From Mitsuokella sp047974105 (GTDB lineage: Bacteria; Bacillota; Negativicutes; Selenomonadales; Selenomonadaceae), in NCBI RefSeq assembly GCF_047974105.1, contig NZ_JBHYRS010000007.1, positions 62,001-126,000 on the forward strand: a stretch of 64,000 nucleotides of DNA, in the 5' to 3' direction. Positions within the stretch are counted from its first letter, which is position 1, and each line of letters opens with the position of its first letter. The notes under the pieces are model-generated. The model worked only from the letters and a program-made list of their open reading frames with translations. It ran no database searches and was not told where the DNA came from. Of this stretch, positions 1 to 8,695 are shown one piece after another. The translations under genes were made by a program, and so were the position numbers.

Positions 1-598
1 GCCGTTTGAGGAAGTCGCTTATTGGGACGAAATCTCCGAGATTATGGAATGGAGTAAAACACATGTCTATTCGACGTTCCATATCTGCTGGGGCGCTCAG
101 GCTGGTCTTTACTATCACTACGGCGTTCCCAAGTATCAGGTGCCGCAGAAAATCTTTGGCGTTTATAAGCACCATCTCTGTGTCGAGCATGAGAAGCTCT
201 TCCGCGGCTTTGATGATGAATTCTATGTGCCGCATTCGCGCCATACGGAAAATCACCGCGAGGATATCGAGAAAGTTCCGGAACTCACGATTCTGGCCGA
301 GGCAGAGGGCGATGCCGGCGTTTATGCCATTGCCAATCTCAAGAAGCGCCAGTTCTTCATCACGGGCCACGCAGAATACGATCCTCTGACACTCAAACAG
401 GAATACGACCGCGATGAAAAGGCTGGCATGCATCCGAAAATCCCGCAGAATTATTATCCGGATGATGATCCTACGAAAAAACCGATTGTGCGCTGGCGCA
501 GTGTAGCGCATCTCCTTTTTGCCAACTGGCTCAACTATTACGTCTATCAGGAGACGCCGTATGTTCTTGATGAGCTTTACAAAGAGAATGATGATTAA
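1..598 (+). CDS. metA: Homoserine O-acyltransferase MetA, 3' part only
   Basis: C-terminal about 199 residues; the gene is open at the left edge in frame 2, so the start lies outside the window. MetA acylates homoserine as the first committed step of methionine synthesis, in the cytoplasm. The motif HICWGAQAGLYYHYG carries the nucleophilic cysteine, and ITGHAEYDPLTL carries the His and Glu of the catalytic set; both match MetA rather than the unrelated MetX. The residue that decides acetyl- versus succinyl-CoA lies upstream and cannot be read here. In Firmicutes this family commonly uses acetyl-CoA, which is knowledge of the family and not seen. No methionine gene follows it. Assignment secure. 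Confidence 0.95.
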   Translation, partial: PFEEVAYWDEISEIMEWSKTHVYSTFHICWGAQAGLYYHYGVPKYQVPQKIFGVYKHHLCVEHEKLFRGFDDEFYVPHSRHTENHREDIEKVPELTILAEAEGDAGVYAIANLKKRQFFITGHAEYDPLTLKQEYDRDEKAGMHPKIPQNYYPDDDPTKKPIVRWRSVAHLLFANWLNYYVYQETPYVLDELYKENDD

Positions 599-677
599 AG
601 CGTCCTGAGACTTCACTTAACTTTCAGCCGCCTGTTCTATAATAATCTCATTCCAGAATATAGGGGGAAAATTCTTC

Positions 678-1334
678 ATGAGAGCTATGAGAATCATCAA
701 AAATGCATGTTTCGGCGTTATGACAGCAGCTGTCCTTTTTTCGGCGGTACCGGTTTGTCAGGCGAGTGCACGGATTGAAGTGCCGGAAACGGTCTTTCAG
801 TGGGTGCAGTCGACTTCGCGCCAAAATTATTACTTCAATAAAGAGCAGATGTGCTACGGCGTTAAGCCAAATGGTGATATTGATATCGGTACCCTGATTG
901 TGCCGACGCTGCGCACGTTTGACGATGTGCAGAAGCAGGATGTCATCGACAAGCGCCGCTGGAAGATGGAATCGGTCAAGGGCTACGATGATCTCGTCGG
1001 CTCGGCCGATTATCTCGCCATTGATTTGCGCAGCCGCACGGTCAAAGTCACGAAACATGATGACCTCGACAGTACCTGGTCGGCACTGAGTTCCAATACA
1101 GATGGTCCGACGATCGATATGAACAAGATGTCCGGCAAAGATGTGGAATCCAAGTTCTGCAATGCCATTTTGCAGTATGCGGCCAAACATCAGGATGAAC
1201 TCTTAGCGCGTACAAAGGGCAAACTCAGTGCAGCGGACGCCAAAATCCTCAAGACGAAGAAAGATCCGCTCTTCCAGCCGGCTGTGAATCCTTTGCAGAA
1301 CGACACGGTGACGAAGACTGCAGCGAAAAAATGA
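678..1334 (+). CDS. Secreted or periplasmic protein of unknown function
   Basis: A 218-residue protein that I do not recognise. Residues 1 to about 31 form a clear signal peptide: basic start (MRAMRIIK), hydrophobic core, then a CQASA-type cleavage region. The mature part is hydrophilic, ends in a Lys/Ala/Thr-rich tail and has few cysteines; no enzyme motif is visible. Short basic-rich exported proteins ending this way are common in Negativicutes, but no function is inferred. A possible -10 TATAAT lies at 638-643 and a GGGGG-type binding site just before the ATG. Its stop codon overlaps the hydE start (ATGA), so the two are probably translationally coupled, although a role in hydrogenase maturation would be guesswork. 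Confidence 0.8.
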   Translation: MRAMRIIKNACFGVMTAAVLFSAVPVCQASARIEVPETVFQWVQSTSRQNYYFNKEQMCYGVKPNGDIDIGTLIVPTLRTFDDVQKQDVIDKRRWKMESVKGYDDLVGSADYLAIDLRSRTVKVTKHDDLDSTWSALSSNTDGPTIDMNKMSGKDVESKFCNAILQYAAKHQDELLARTKGKLSAADAKILKTKKDPLFQPAVNPLQNDTVTKTAAKK

Positions 1335-2395
1335 TGACTGGCCAAACTCTTGAACAAAAACTCATAGCAAAGGCGGAGACGGCGCATCAACTGACAAAAA
1401 TGGAAATTGTACATTTGCTGCAGGCTGTCGGAGCAGAAGATGATTTGGCGAAGGCAGCAGACAGGGTCAGGCAGATTTTTGTGGGAGATGGCGTGCATCT
1501 GCGCGGGCTTATTGAGTTCTCGAATATTTGCCGGCAGGACTGCATGTACTGCGGACTGCGCCGTGACAATCATAAGATTGAGCGCTACAGGCTGACGGCT
1601 GATGAAATCGTCCGTCTTGCCCAAAAGGCAAAGGGGTATGGCTATCAAACTGTCGTACTGCAGTCCGGTGAGGACCTGTATTTTACGGCAGAGCGACTGG
1701 CGGAGATTATTCGGCGCATCAAGAGCATGGACCTTGCTGTCACGTTATCCGTGGGGGAACGCAGTTTTGACGAATACAAACTCTGGCGTGAAGCTGGGGC
1801 TGACCGCTATCTGCTGCGTATTGAAACGACGGATAAGTCTCTTTATGAATCTCTGGACCCAGGCATGAGCTATGATAACCGCGTGCGCTGTCTCATGGAT
1901 CTGCGCGCTCTCGGCTATGAAGTCGGAACAGGGACGCTTGTAGGTCTGCCGGGGCAGAGTGTAACTTCCATTGCAGAGGATATTCTCTTTTATCAGCAGC
2001 TCGATGCCGATATGGTCGGCATTGGCCCGCTGATTCCCAATCCGGACACGCCTTTGGGGAAGGCGGCTAAGGGCGATTTTCATCTGACGCGGCGCATGGT
2101 GTCGCTTTTGCGCCTGCTTCTTCCGGAAGCGAATATCCCTGCGACGACGGCAATGGAAACGATGGTGCCGCGGGGACGGGAACTCATTCTGGCTTCGGGG
2201 GCCAATGTCGTCATGCCGAATGTCACGGAAGGGGATTCGCGCCGGAAATACGCACTTTATCCCGGCAAAATCTGTGTGGCCGATACGCCGGCACAGTGCC
2301 GCAGCTGTATGGGCGGACGCATCAAGGCGATGGGGCGCTTTGTTGCATCAGACAAGGGCTTTCGTCATCACCGGCAGGTGCAGGAGCGTTCCTGA
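1331..2395 (+). CDS. hydE: [FeFe]-hydrogenase H-cluster radical SAM maturase HydE
   Basis: A 354-residue radical SAM protein. The CX3CX2C cluster motif is CRQDCMYC near residue 68, followed by GLR, as in HydE and the related biotin synthase family. The length and the C-terminal stretch CRSCMGGRIKAMGRF fit HydE, which with HydF and HydG builds the 2Fe subcluster of [FeFe] hydrogenases. Neither hydF, hydG nor a hydrogenase gene is in the window, so this is a separated maturase gene. It starts on an ATG overlapping the preceding stop (ATGA) with only a weak binding site, so translation probably depends on coupling. PylB or another BioB-like enzyme is the alternative, less likely given the overall match. 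Confidence 0.85.
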   Translation: MMTGQTLEQKLIAKAETAHQLTKMEIVHLLQAVGAEDDLAKAADRVRQIFVGDGVHLRGLIEFSNICRQDCMYCGLRRDNHKIERYRLTADEIVRLAQKAKGYGYQTVVLQSGEDLYFTAERLAEIIRRIKSMDLAVTLSVGERSFDEYKLWREAGADRYLLRIETTDKSLYESLDPGMSYDNRVRCLMDLRALGYEVGTGTLVGLPGQSVTSIAEDILFYQQLDADMVGIGPLIPNPDTPLGKAAKGDFHLTRRMVSLLRLLLPEANIPATTAMETMVPRGRELILASGANVVMPNVTEGDSRRKYALYPGKICVADTPAQCRSCMGGRIKAMGRFVASDKGFRHHRQVQERS

Positions 2396-2431
2396 TATCA
2401 GGCCGATAGAATATAGAAGGGAAGGGACTTT

Positions 2432-3325
2432 ATGAAAAAATATGCTGTCATCGATATAGGCGGTACTTCCATCAAATATGGCTGTGCTACGGAAGAAGGG
2501 TCCTTCCTGGAAAAATCTTCACAGCCGACACGGGCACGCGTTGACGGCGGTGCCGCCATCCCGCAAAAAGTCATCGCAATTGTCGGGGACCTGGCAAAAC
2601 GTCACGAACTTGCCGGCGTGGCCATTGATACGGCCGGTATTGTGCGGCCGGGCACAGATGGTGAGATTGTCTTTGCTGGCGAGGCGACTTTTCCCGGGTA
2701 CAGCGGTACAAAGCTTGGCAAAATTGTCCGCGAGGCAGTCGGTCTGCCTGTTCTCGTCGAAAACGATGTCAATGCAGCGGCTCTCGGCGAGGTCTGGCTG
2801 GGGGCGGCAAAGAACGCAGAATCCGCTTTTATGATGACCGTTGGCACGAATCTTGGCGGCTGTTTTGTGCAGCAAGGCAGAATCTGGCATGGTGCAAGCT
2901 TCAGTGCCGGCGAGCTCGGATATCTGCGCCTGCACGGAGAGAAGCGCATTTTAGAAGATGTCGCTTCAACCCGCGCTCTGATTCGCGACGCCGCTTTTGC
3001 CAACAATATGAGCCCCTCGGAAATTACGGGTGAGATGGTCTTTGAGTGGGCGCAGGAGGGCGATGAAGATGCGCTGACGGCAATTTCCACCTTGGCGGAT
3101 AATCTCGGCGAAGGCATTGCGGCCGTCTGCTGCCTCTTAAATCCTGAAGTCATCGTACTCGGGGGCGGCATCATGGCTCAGAAGAAAATCATGGGGCCCA
3201 TGCTGCAAAGAAGACTGGAAACGCTCGTTATGCCGGCCATGCGGGAACATACGCGTTTGGAATTTGCCGTACTTGGCAATGATGCGGGCATGCTCGGCGC
3301 ATTGTATGCACTGCTTCATGCATGA
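2432..3325 (+). CDS. ROK-family sugar kinase
   Basis: 297 residues. The N-terminal ATP-binding motif is IDIGGTSIKYG and the sugar-binding/catalytic loop is VENDVNAAALGEVWLGA, with the catalytic Asp in END. A glycine-rich GGGIM motif sits near the C-terminus. ROK kinases phosphorylate glucose, N-acetylglucosamine or N-acetylmannosamine, and some members are repressors; this one lacks an N-terminal DNA-binding domain, so a kinase is expected. The usual zinc motif (CXCGXXGCXE) is absent and replaced by a stretch without cysteines after GELGYL. Zinc-free ROK kinases exist, but substrate cannot be predicted. The gene stands 36 bp after hydE with its own strong binding site and ends at a strong terminator. 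Confidence 0.85.
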   Translation: MKKYAVIDIGGTSIKYGCATEEGSFLEKSSQPTRARVDGGAAIPQKVIAIVGDLAKRHELAGVAIDTAGIVRPGTDGEIVFAGEATFPGYSGTKLGKIVREAVGLPVLVENDVNAAALGEVWLGAAKNAESAFMMTVGTNLGGCFVQQGRIWHGASFSAGELGYLRLHGEKRILEDVASTRALIRDAAFANNMSPSEITGEMVFEWAQEGDEDALTAISTLADNLGEGIAAVCCLLNPEVIVLGGGIMAQKKIMGPMLQRRLETLVMPAMREHTRLEFAVLGNDAGMLGALYALLHA

Positions 3326-3362
3326 AAAAACAGGTCATCCTTTTGGGATGGCCTGTTTTTTA
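3325..3362. terminator. Bidirectional rho-independent terminator
   Basis: Stem AACAGGTCATCC / GGGATGGCCTGTT with A and T tracts on both sides, between the convergent ROK kinase and TauE-like genes. Confidence 0.9.
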
Positions 3363-3376
3363 TTGCCCTGAAGGCA

Positions 3377-4135
3377 TCAGTGGAATAAAATCATGATGAT
3401 GCCGCCGACTGCCGGCATGCCGACAATGGCAACTTTCAGGAGGGGCAGGGGGGCGAGATGCGTGCCTTTGGCGCCGAACCAGGCGCCGACCATGAGCCCT
3501 GCAAGTGTCTGGATGAAGATCGGAAAATCGAGACGGCCGTTGAAGAGATAGCTGAGGCCGCCGGCTGCCGAGATCGGCAGGATGACCATCATGCAGGTAC
3601 CGATGGTCTGCAAAAGCGGTACGCCAAAGACGACCATGAGGGCGAGCTGAATATAGGCAGCGGCACCGATGCCGAAGGCACCGGAGATAAAGCCCATGAA
3701 AACGCCGATGGCAATGCCGTGTGTCCATAGTTTGCGGCCGGTCAGGAGTTCATGGCGGACGTGAAGGTGGCGGTCAAGCCACTTGGCTTGATAGAGCTTG
3801 ATGTAAAGCGTGACGGCGCTCGAAAAGAGCACAAAGCCCGTGATGGAGCTCAATAAATTAGAAGGCATCATATTGGAGAAATTCGCGCCGAAGATGGCAC
3901 CGACAATGCCGCCAAGGCCGAGTACGGCACCCGTCTTGATGATGACTTCGTGCTGGCGGAAATGACTGATGGTGCCGGAGAGCATGGTAAAGACCATGGA
4001 AGCCAAAGCCACGGCAAGGGCGGTGTGAATCGGTACATGAAAGCCGACGGTCAAAAGGGTGATGGTAACGCCGGCACCGCCTGCACCGACGAAGCCAATC
4101 AGGGCGCCGAGGGCAAGCATAGAGGCAAAGAGCAT
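3377..4135 (-). CDS. TauE/SafE-family membrane exporter
   Basis: 252 residues, almost wholly hydrophobic, with about eight membrane segments. It shows the internal duplication typical of TauE/SafE (DUF81): a Gly-rich GFVGAGGAGVTITLL stretch in the N-terminal half is echoed by FMGFISGAFGIGAAAYI in the second half. The family exports small organosulfur or sulfite-type anions; the substrate here is unknown. The start is set by an AAAGGA site upstream. It is alone on its strand between the ROK kinase terminator and the tRNA-Glu cluster, so context gives no hint of substrate. Confidence 0.85.
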   Translation of the reverse strand: MLFASMLALGALIGFVGAGGAGVTITLLTVGFHVPIHTALAVALASMVFTMLSGTISHFRQHEVIIKTGAVLGLGGIVGAIFGANFSNMMPSNLLSSITGFVLFSSAVTLYIKLYQAKWLDRHLHVRHELLTGRKLWTHGIAIGVFMGFISGAFGIGAAAYIQLALMVVFGVPLLQTIGTCMMVILPISAAGGLSYLFNGRLDFPIFIQTLAGLMVGAWFGAKGTHLAPLPLLKVAIVGMPAVGGIIMILFH

Positions 4136-4180
4136 GGGAATCGTCCTTTCTAACTTTTATAAGTCGTATAAGAAGAAAGA

Positions 4181-4216
4181 GAAAAATAAAAAGCCAGGAG
4201 CTTGCGCGTCCTGGCT
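4181..4216 (-). terminator. Terminator of the gltX/tRNA-Glu transcript
   Basis: Read on the minus strand: AGCCAGGA, a nine-base loop, TCCTGGCT, then a T-rich run. It lies 12 bases after the last tRNA-Glu gene. Confidence 0.8.
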
Positions 4217-4227
4217 GTAATTTCAAA

Positions 4228-4302
4228 TGGTGACACCTATGGGATTCGAACCCATGAACCCGGCGTGAGAGGCCGGTGTCTTAACCGCTTGACGAAGGTG
4301 CC
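4228..4302 (-). tRNA. tRNA-Glu (anticodon CTC), copy 3 in transcription order
   Basis: 75 nt with encoded CCA. The anticodon stem CCGGC/GCCGG closes the loop CTCTCAC, giving anticodon CTC. The T arm has GGTTCGAATCC. Its acceptor stem GGCACCT/AGGTGTC is the same as in the copy at 4381-4455. Confidence 0.96.
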
Positions 4303-4304
4303 GA

Positions 4305-4379
4305 TGGTGACGCCTATGGGATTCGAACCCATGAACCCGGCGTGAGAGGCCGGTGTCTTAACCGCTTGACGAAGGCGCC
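4305..4379 (-). tRNA. tRNA-Glu (anticodon CTC), copy 2
   Basis: 75 nt with encoded CCA, two bases from its neighbours. It is identical to the flanking copies except for one acceptor-stem pair: GGCGCCT/AGGCGTC instead of GGCACCT/AGGTGTC, a compensatory A-U to G-C change, so the gene is still under selection. Confidence 0.96.
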
Positions 4380-4380
4380 G

Positions 4381-4455
4381 TGGTGACACCTATGGGATTC
4401 GAACCCATGAACCCGGCGTGAGAGGCCGGTGTCTTAACCGCTTGACGAAGGTGCC
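4381..4455 (-). tRNA. tRNA-Glu (anticodon CTC), copy 1
   Basis: 75 nt with encoded CCA. First of three tandem tRNA-Glu(CTC) genes, beginning 24 bases after the gltX stop codon on the same strand, with no clear promoter between; probably processed from the gltX transcript. Confidence 0.96.
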
Positions 4456-4479
4456 ACGTAACTGACTTAAATAATTATA

Positions 4480-5940
4480 TTACAACTCCTGCAGTTTGGC
4501 AAGACTTTTTTTGAGGCGCTCCATAGAAATTTTTTTGCCAAGCAGCGAGAGAATCTCCGTAGCACCGCCCGGCGTGACTTTCTGACCGGCAGCAGCAATG
4601 CGCAGAACCCACATGGCAAGGCCTTTTTTGATGCCCTGTTCTTCAATATACGCATTGAGTTTTTCGTAAAGAGCATCGTTGTTCCAATTTTCTTCTGGAA
4701 CGGCCTCGAGCAGGGCCATCATGCCCGGCAGGAGTTCAGCGGCTTTTTCCGGCGTGACTTTGTTGCGCTTGTTGACATAGAGCTCCGCGTCAAAAGCCGG
4801 TTGCTCGATGAGGAAGGCGATTTCCTGCGGCAGGTCGCCAAGGCGCTGGATGCGGGTTTTGAGGAGTGATGAGAGACGGCCCCAGTTCTTTTCGAGGTAA
4901 TCCGGCAGCTCGCCTGCGAACGGGCGCGCCATCTTGGCAAAGTCTTCGTCGCTCATGGCCTTGAGGTATTCGCCGTTGATCCAGCCGAGCTTGTCGTAGT
5001 CGAAGACGGCCGGCGATTTGGAAAGGCCCTCGAGGCTGAAGTGTTCAATGAGTTCATCCATCGAGAAGATTTCCTGATTCGTCGTTTTCGGATTCCAGCC
5101 GAGCAGGGCAACGTAGTTGACAATGGCATCGGGCAGATAACCTGCCTTGACAAGGTCGTCGAAGCTCGTGGCACCATGGCGCTTCGAGAGTTTCGACGTG
5201 GAACCGTCGGCGTTCTTGCCCATGACCGGAGCGAGGTGGATAAACGTCGGAACTTCCCAGCCAAAGGATTCATAGAGCAGGATGTATTTCGGCGTAGACG
5301 TGATGAATTCGGCACCGCGCATGATGTGCGTGATATGCATGAGGTGGTCATCGATGACGTTGGCAAAGTTATAAGTCGGCATGCCGTCGCGCTTCAAAAG
5401 GACCTGGTCCTCGAGTTCTTCGTTCTTGATGGTGATGTTGCCGTGCAGCACATCGAAGAAGGTCGTTTCGCCCGTCAGCGGCATCTTCTGACGGATGACG
5501 TACGGATCGCCGTTTTTGAGGTGTTCTTCAATGACTTCCGGGGAAAGATTGCGGCAGGTGCGGTCATAGCCGCCGAATTTGCCGGCCGAATGGTCTTCTT
5601 CCGGATCGCAGAAGCAGTAGTAGGCATGGCCCGTCTTGACGAGTTCTTCTGCGTATTTCTTGTAGAGGTCAAGGCGTTCGCTCTGGACGTATGGGGCATA
5701 AGGGCCGCCAAGCGCCGGGCTTTCGTCCGGGATGATATGGGCCATCTCAAGCGTGCGGTTGATGAAGTCGACGGCATCGGCGACGTAGCGCGTGCGGTCG
5801 GTATCCTCAATGCGCAGGATGAACTGGCCTTTCTGGGATTTTGCATAAAGATAGCCGTAAAGGGCGGTGCGCAGGTTGCCGATATGCATGTAACCTGTCG
5901 GGCTCGGCGCGAAACGCGTGCGAACAATCTGCTGTGTCAA
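4480..5940 (-). CDS. gltX: Glutamyl-tRNA synthetase
   Basis: 486 residues from a TTG start at 5940 that follows AGGAGG by a normal spacing. The upstream in-frame ATG would add 27 unlikely residues. The class I signatures are intact: HIGH-type motif PSPTGYMHIGN close to the N-terminus and KMSKS-type motif STSKLSKRHG near residue 250. The enzyme charges tRNA-Glu in the cytoplasm; in organisms lacking GlnRS it also makes Glu-tRNA-Gln, which cannot be decided here. Its three tRNA-Glu substrates follow immediately. Glu-tRNA is also the substrate of HemA encoded at 27.2 kb, so this locus feeds both translation and tetrapyrrole synthesis. Confidence 0.96.
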   Translation of the reverse strand: MTQQIVRTRFAPSPTGYMHIGNLRTALYGYLYAKSQKGQFILRIEDTDRTRYVADAVDFINRTLEMAHIIPDESPALGGPYAPYVQSERLDLYKKYAEELVKTGHAYYCFCDPEEDHSAGKFGGYDRTCRNLSPEVIEEHLKNGDPYVIRQKMPLTGETTFFDVLHGNITIKNEELEDQVLLKRDGMPTYNFANVIDDHLMHITHIMRGAEFITSTPKYILLYESFGWEVPTFIHLAPVMGKNADGSTSKLSKRHGATSFDDLVKAGYLPDAIVNYVALLGWNPKTTNQEIFSMDELIEHFSLEGLSKSPAVFDYDKLGWINGEYLKAMSDEDFAKMARPFAGELPDYLEKNWGRLSSLLKTRIQRLGDLPQEIAFLIEQPAFDAELYVNKRNKVTPEKAAELLPGMMALLEAVPEENWNNDALYEKLNAYIEEQGIKKGLAMWVLRIAAAGQKVTPGGATEILSLLGKKISMERLKKSLAKLQEL

Positions 5941-6071
5941 TGGAATTCCTCCTCTTATATATAGAAGCATTGTCTTCGAAATATCTTTTAAAAGTATACT
6001 ACAGAAACTGTTTGGAGACAAGAAAAGACAAGGGGCTCAGGCCGCCTTGCCTTTTTGTGTATCTGCTGTTT

Positions 6072-6695
6072 TTATTTCTTGAGGAAATTATAGAGAGCGC
6101 GGTACATGAGCATCGAGCTCACGGCGCCGGGGTCCTCATGGCCGATGCTGCGTTCTCCGACGAGACTGGCGCGTCCGCGGCGGGCAGCGACCGTCTTCGT
6201 GAAATCAACGCCTTCCTTTGCGGCGTGTGAAGCTTCCTGCAGGACTTCAAACAGCGTTTTGCCTTCGGCATTCTCAGGCAGGAAGCAGTCGTGAATCGGA
6301 ATCAGGGCATCGAGCATGGTCTTATCGCCTTTTTGGGCATGGCCGCGTTTTTCAATGCCTTCAATAGCGGCACCGAGCAGCTTTTCAAAAGAAGCGATAT
6401 TGAGCTTGGTCTCGTCATCGCAGACTTCGGAAGCTTTGACAAAACCCGTGCCGTAGAGAGGACCGGCGGCTCCGCCTACATTGTGAATGAACGCTTTGCC
6501 GATGGTGTAGAGGACAGGTCCTGGTTTTGTCGTATCGTCCATTTCTTCTACCGCATCGACGGCAGCGCGGAAGCCGCGGGCCATATTGATGCCGTGGTCG
6601 CCATCCGCAATCTGCCGGTCAAGGTCTGTCAAATAATCTTTCTGGGCAATGATCGCGGCAGCCACTGCGTCGAGTGCGTCTTTGATTCTTGTCAT
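6072..6695 (-). CDS. dhaL: DhaL-type dihydroxyacetone kinase subunit
   Basis: 207 residues covering the DhaL (ATP/ADP-binding) domain only. The metal-binding motif IADGDHGINMARGF near residue 30 has the aspartates that hold Mg and nucleotide, and GGAAGPLYGTGF is the family glycine loop. In PTS-dependent systems DhaL holds ADP and is rephosphorylated by DhaM while DhaK binds dihydroxyacetone. Neither DhaK nor DhaM is encoded nearby, so the partner must be elsewhere or the protein serves another kinase pair. An AAAAAGGAG site sets the start. It is divergent from the LysR regulator, which is a candidate controller. Confidence 0.9.
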   Translation of the reverse strand: MTRIKDALDAVAAAIIAQKDYLTDLDRQIADGDHGINMARGFRAAVDAVEEMDDTTKPGPVLYTIGKAFIHNVGGAAGPLYGTGFVKASEVCDDETKLNIASFEKLLGAAIEGIEKRGHAQKGDKTMLDALIPIHDCFLPENAEGKTLFEVLQEASHAAKEGVDFTKTVAARRGRASLVGERSIGHEDPGAVSSMLMYRALYNFLKK

Positions 6696-6761
6696 ATGAA
6701 AAACTCCTTTTTATAACATAACGATGTCATCAATCGCAATTATCCCGATAATACAAATTAT

Positions 6762-6789
6762 ATTATAGCATGAGCTCTAAAAATCACAA
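6762..6789 (-). promoter_or_regulatory. Promoter of dhaL
   Basis: TTGTGA, 16-base spacer, TATAAT on the minus strand, in the divergent gap between dhaL and the LysR gene. Confidence 0.6.
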
Positions 6790-6854
6790 GTGTGAATTGA
6801 CAGAAATATAGGAGAAGAATAACTCTTCCAATCTATAATTTTATGGAAAAAGAT

Positions 6855-6883
6855 TTGCCTATTTTTGAAGGAAAAAGTATAAT
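6855..6883 (+). promoter_or_regulatory. Promoter of the LysR-type regulator
   Basis: TTGCCT, 17-base spacer, TATAAT, about 70 bases before the chosen ATG at 6954. Confidence 0.55.
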
Positions 6884-6953
6884 AGCATAAAGAGATATAG
6901 GACGTATGAATATTTGCTATAGACGACGGCTTGGTCCGGAAAGAGAGAGTATT

Positions 6954-7844
6954 ATGGAAATCAAGGATATGCGGGCATTTTATGCCATTGTGGAAGAAGG
7001 CAATATCAGTCACGCGGCGCAGAGGCTCGACATCGCCCAGCCGGCACTTTCCAGGCAGATGAAGAGACTGGAGACATCGCTCGGCGTGCAGCTCTTTGAG
7101 CGCGGCAGCCGCCGCATCCGTCTGACGGATGCAGGACGCGTGCTGTATTCCCGCGTGGAACACATTCTCGGCATGGTCGATGGTACCGTGCGCGAAATTA
7201 CCGAAATCGGCTCTGGCGTGGCTGGTTCCATTCAGCTCGGCACCATCACGACCTCCGGGGCTCTTTTGCTGCCGGAACTCATCTCGGAATTTCATCGCCG
7301 TTATCCGCAGGTGACGTATCAGATCTGGGAAGCAGAGGGGGCGCGCATTCTCGAGCTTCTCGACAACCGCGTCATTGAGATCGGCATCACGCGCACACAG
7401 GTCGACTCCAAAGTCTATGAGTCCATCGTCCTGCCGAATGAACCGCTCGTCGTTGTCATGAATAAGGAAAAAATCCTCGGCGGTTCGCGGCAGGAAATCC
7501 GCATGGAAGAACTGCGCGATGTGCCCATCATTATACCCCTGCGCTGGCAGAGCATGTTTGTGGCCAACTGCCGCAAACTCGGTTTTGAGCCTCATATTGT
7601 CTGTGTTTCGGACAGTATTGTACAGGACCTTCTGCTTGCTAAGATGGACATGGGGGCAGCTATTCTGCCGGTTTCTTCAAGGACACTGCTGACGGACGGC
7701 AACCTTTATTATAAGAAACTTGTGGAGCCGGAGATGAGCACACATACGGTCATTGCCTGGCTCAAGAACCGTACGCTGTCTTCTTCGAGCAAGCATCTCA
7801 TCAAATTGTTCCGTGAGATGTTCCTCGGGGAGCAGGACCGTTAA
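6954..7844 (+). CDS. LysR-type transcriptional regulator
   Basis: 296 residues; the ATG at 6954 after a GAAAGAGAGAG site starts the canonical LysR beginning MEIKDMRAFYAIVEEGNISHA. An earlier ATG at 6906 would add 16 residues that do not belong to the family. Helix-turn-helix at about residues 18-40 (AAQRLDIAQPALSRQMKRLE), then the periplasmic-binding-protein-like effector domain. LysR proteins usually control a divergent neighbour, here dhaL; the effector is unknown. The C-terminal half is complete, so this should be functional. It resembles the CynR/CidR group, but the target is inference. Confidence 0.92.
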   Translation: MEIKDMRAFYAIVEEGNISHAAQRLDIAQPALSRQMKRLETSLGVQLFERGSRRIRLTDAGRVLYSRVEHILGMVDGTVREITEIGSGVAGSIQLGTITTSGALLLPELISEFHRRYPQVTYQIWEAEGARILELLDNRVIEIGITRTQVDSKVYESIVLPNEPLVVVMNKEKILGGSRQEIRMEELRDVPIIIPLRWQSMFVANCRKLGFEPHIVCVSDSIVQDLLLAKMDMGAAILPVSSRTLLTDGNLYYKKLVEPEMSTHTVIAWLKNRTLSSSSKHLIKLFREMFLGEQDR

Positions 7845-8002
7845 TATAAGATCGTTGTTTGAAAGCAATTAAATTCGAATTAAATCAGAAGAAAGGCCTT
7901 CCTTTTTTCCTGCAACTGCGATATAGTAGAGATATATTAAAAAATATATCTCTTTTTTTCTTATCTTTTGTTCGTGCATACATGCATAATGGAGGGACAG
8001 AC

Positions 8003-8695
8003 ATGGATAAACCAGTTCGTATCTTTATTGTAGAGGATGAACGCCGCATTGCGCGTTTCCTGCAGATTGAGCTTGAACATGAAGGCTTTGAGACGGAGAC
8101 GGAAGAGAACGGCACGCGCGCGTATGAGCGCATCATGCAGGGAAATTTTGACTTGGTGCTTCTCGATGTCATGCTGCCGGGTATGGATGGCCTGACCATC
8201 TGCAAGCGCGTGCGTGAGGTTTCCTCGCTGCCCATCATCATGCTGACGGCCAAAGATGATGTGGAAGATAAAGTTGCGGGCCTTGATATCGGTGCCGATG
8301 ATTATATGACGAAACCGTTTGCCATCGAGGAACTCATGGCGCGCATCCGCAATGCCCTGCGCAAGCATATACCGGATCAGGATGGTGTGCCCCTCGAAGA
8401 ACGCCTGCAGGTCAAGAATCTCGTCATGTATCCGAAGCGTTATGAAGTTGAGGTCGATGGCGAGCCGGTCCATCTGACAAAAAAAGAATATTCTCTGCTC
8501 GAGTACATGATGCGCAATAAGCGCACGGTGCTGACGCGCGACCAGATTCTTGAAAAGGTCTGGGGCTATGATTACAGCGGCGACACGAATGTCGTCGATG
8601 TCTATATCCGCTATCTGCGCGCCAAACTTGACGACCATTTCCATGAAAAATACATCTATACGGTGCGGGGCGTAGGCTATGCTGTCAAAGAGTAA
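8003..8695 (+). CDS. OmpR-family response regulator
   Basis: 230 residues from the ATG at 8003 after GGAGGG. Receiver domain: acidic pair in VEDERR, phospho-acceptor Asp in LVLLDVMLPGMDG, Thr in MLTAKDD and Lys in DYMTKPF. The C-terminal winged helix of the OmpR/PhoB type has the recognition region with DTNVVDVYIRYLRAKL and ends in GVGYAVKE. Its cognate kinase follows with a 17-base overlap, so the two are translationally coupled. ArlR/CssR-like by appearance, but the signal and regulon are unknown. Confidence 0.95.
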   Translation: MDKPVRIFIVEDERRIARFLQIELEHEGFETETEENGTRAYERIMQGNFDLVLLDVMLPGMDGLTICKRVREVSSLPIIMLTAKDDVEDKVAGLDIGADDYMTKPFAIEELMARIRNALRKHIPDQDGVPLEERLQVKNLVMYPKRYEVEVDGEPVHLTKKEYSLLEYMMRNKRTVLTRDQILEKVWGYDYSGDTNVVDVYIRYLRAKLDDHFHEKYIYTVRGVGYAVKE

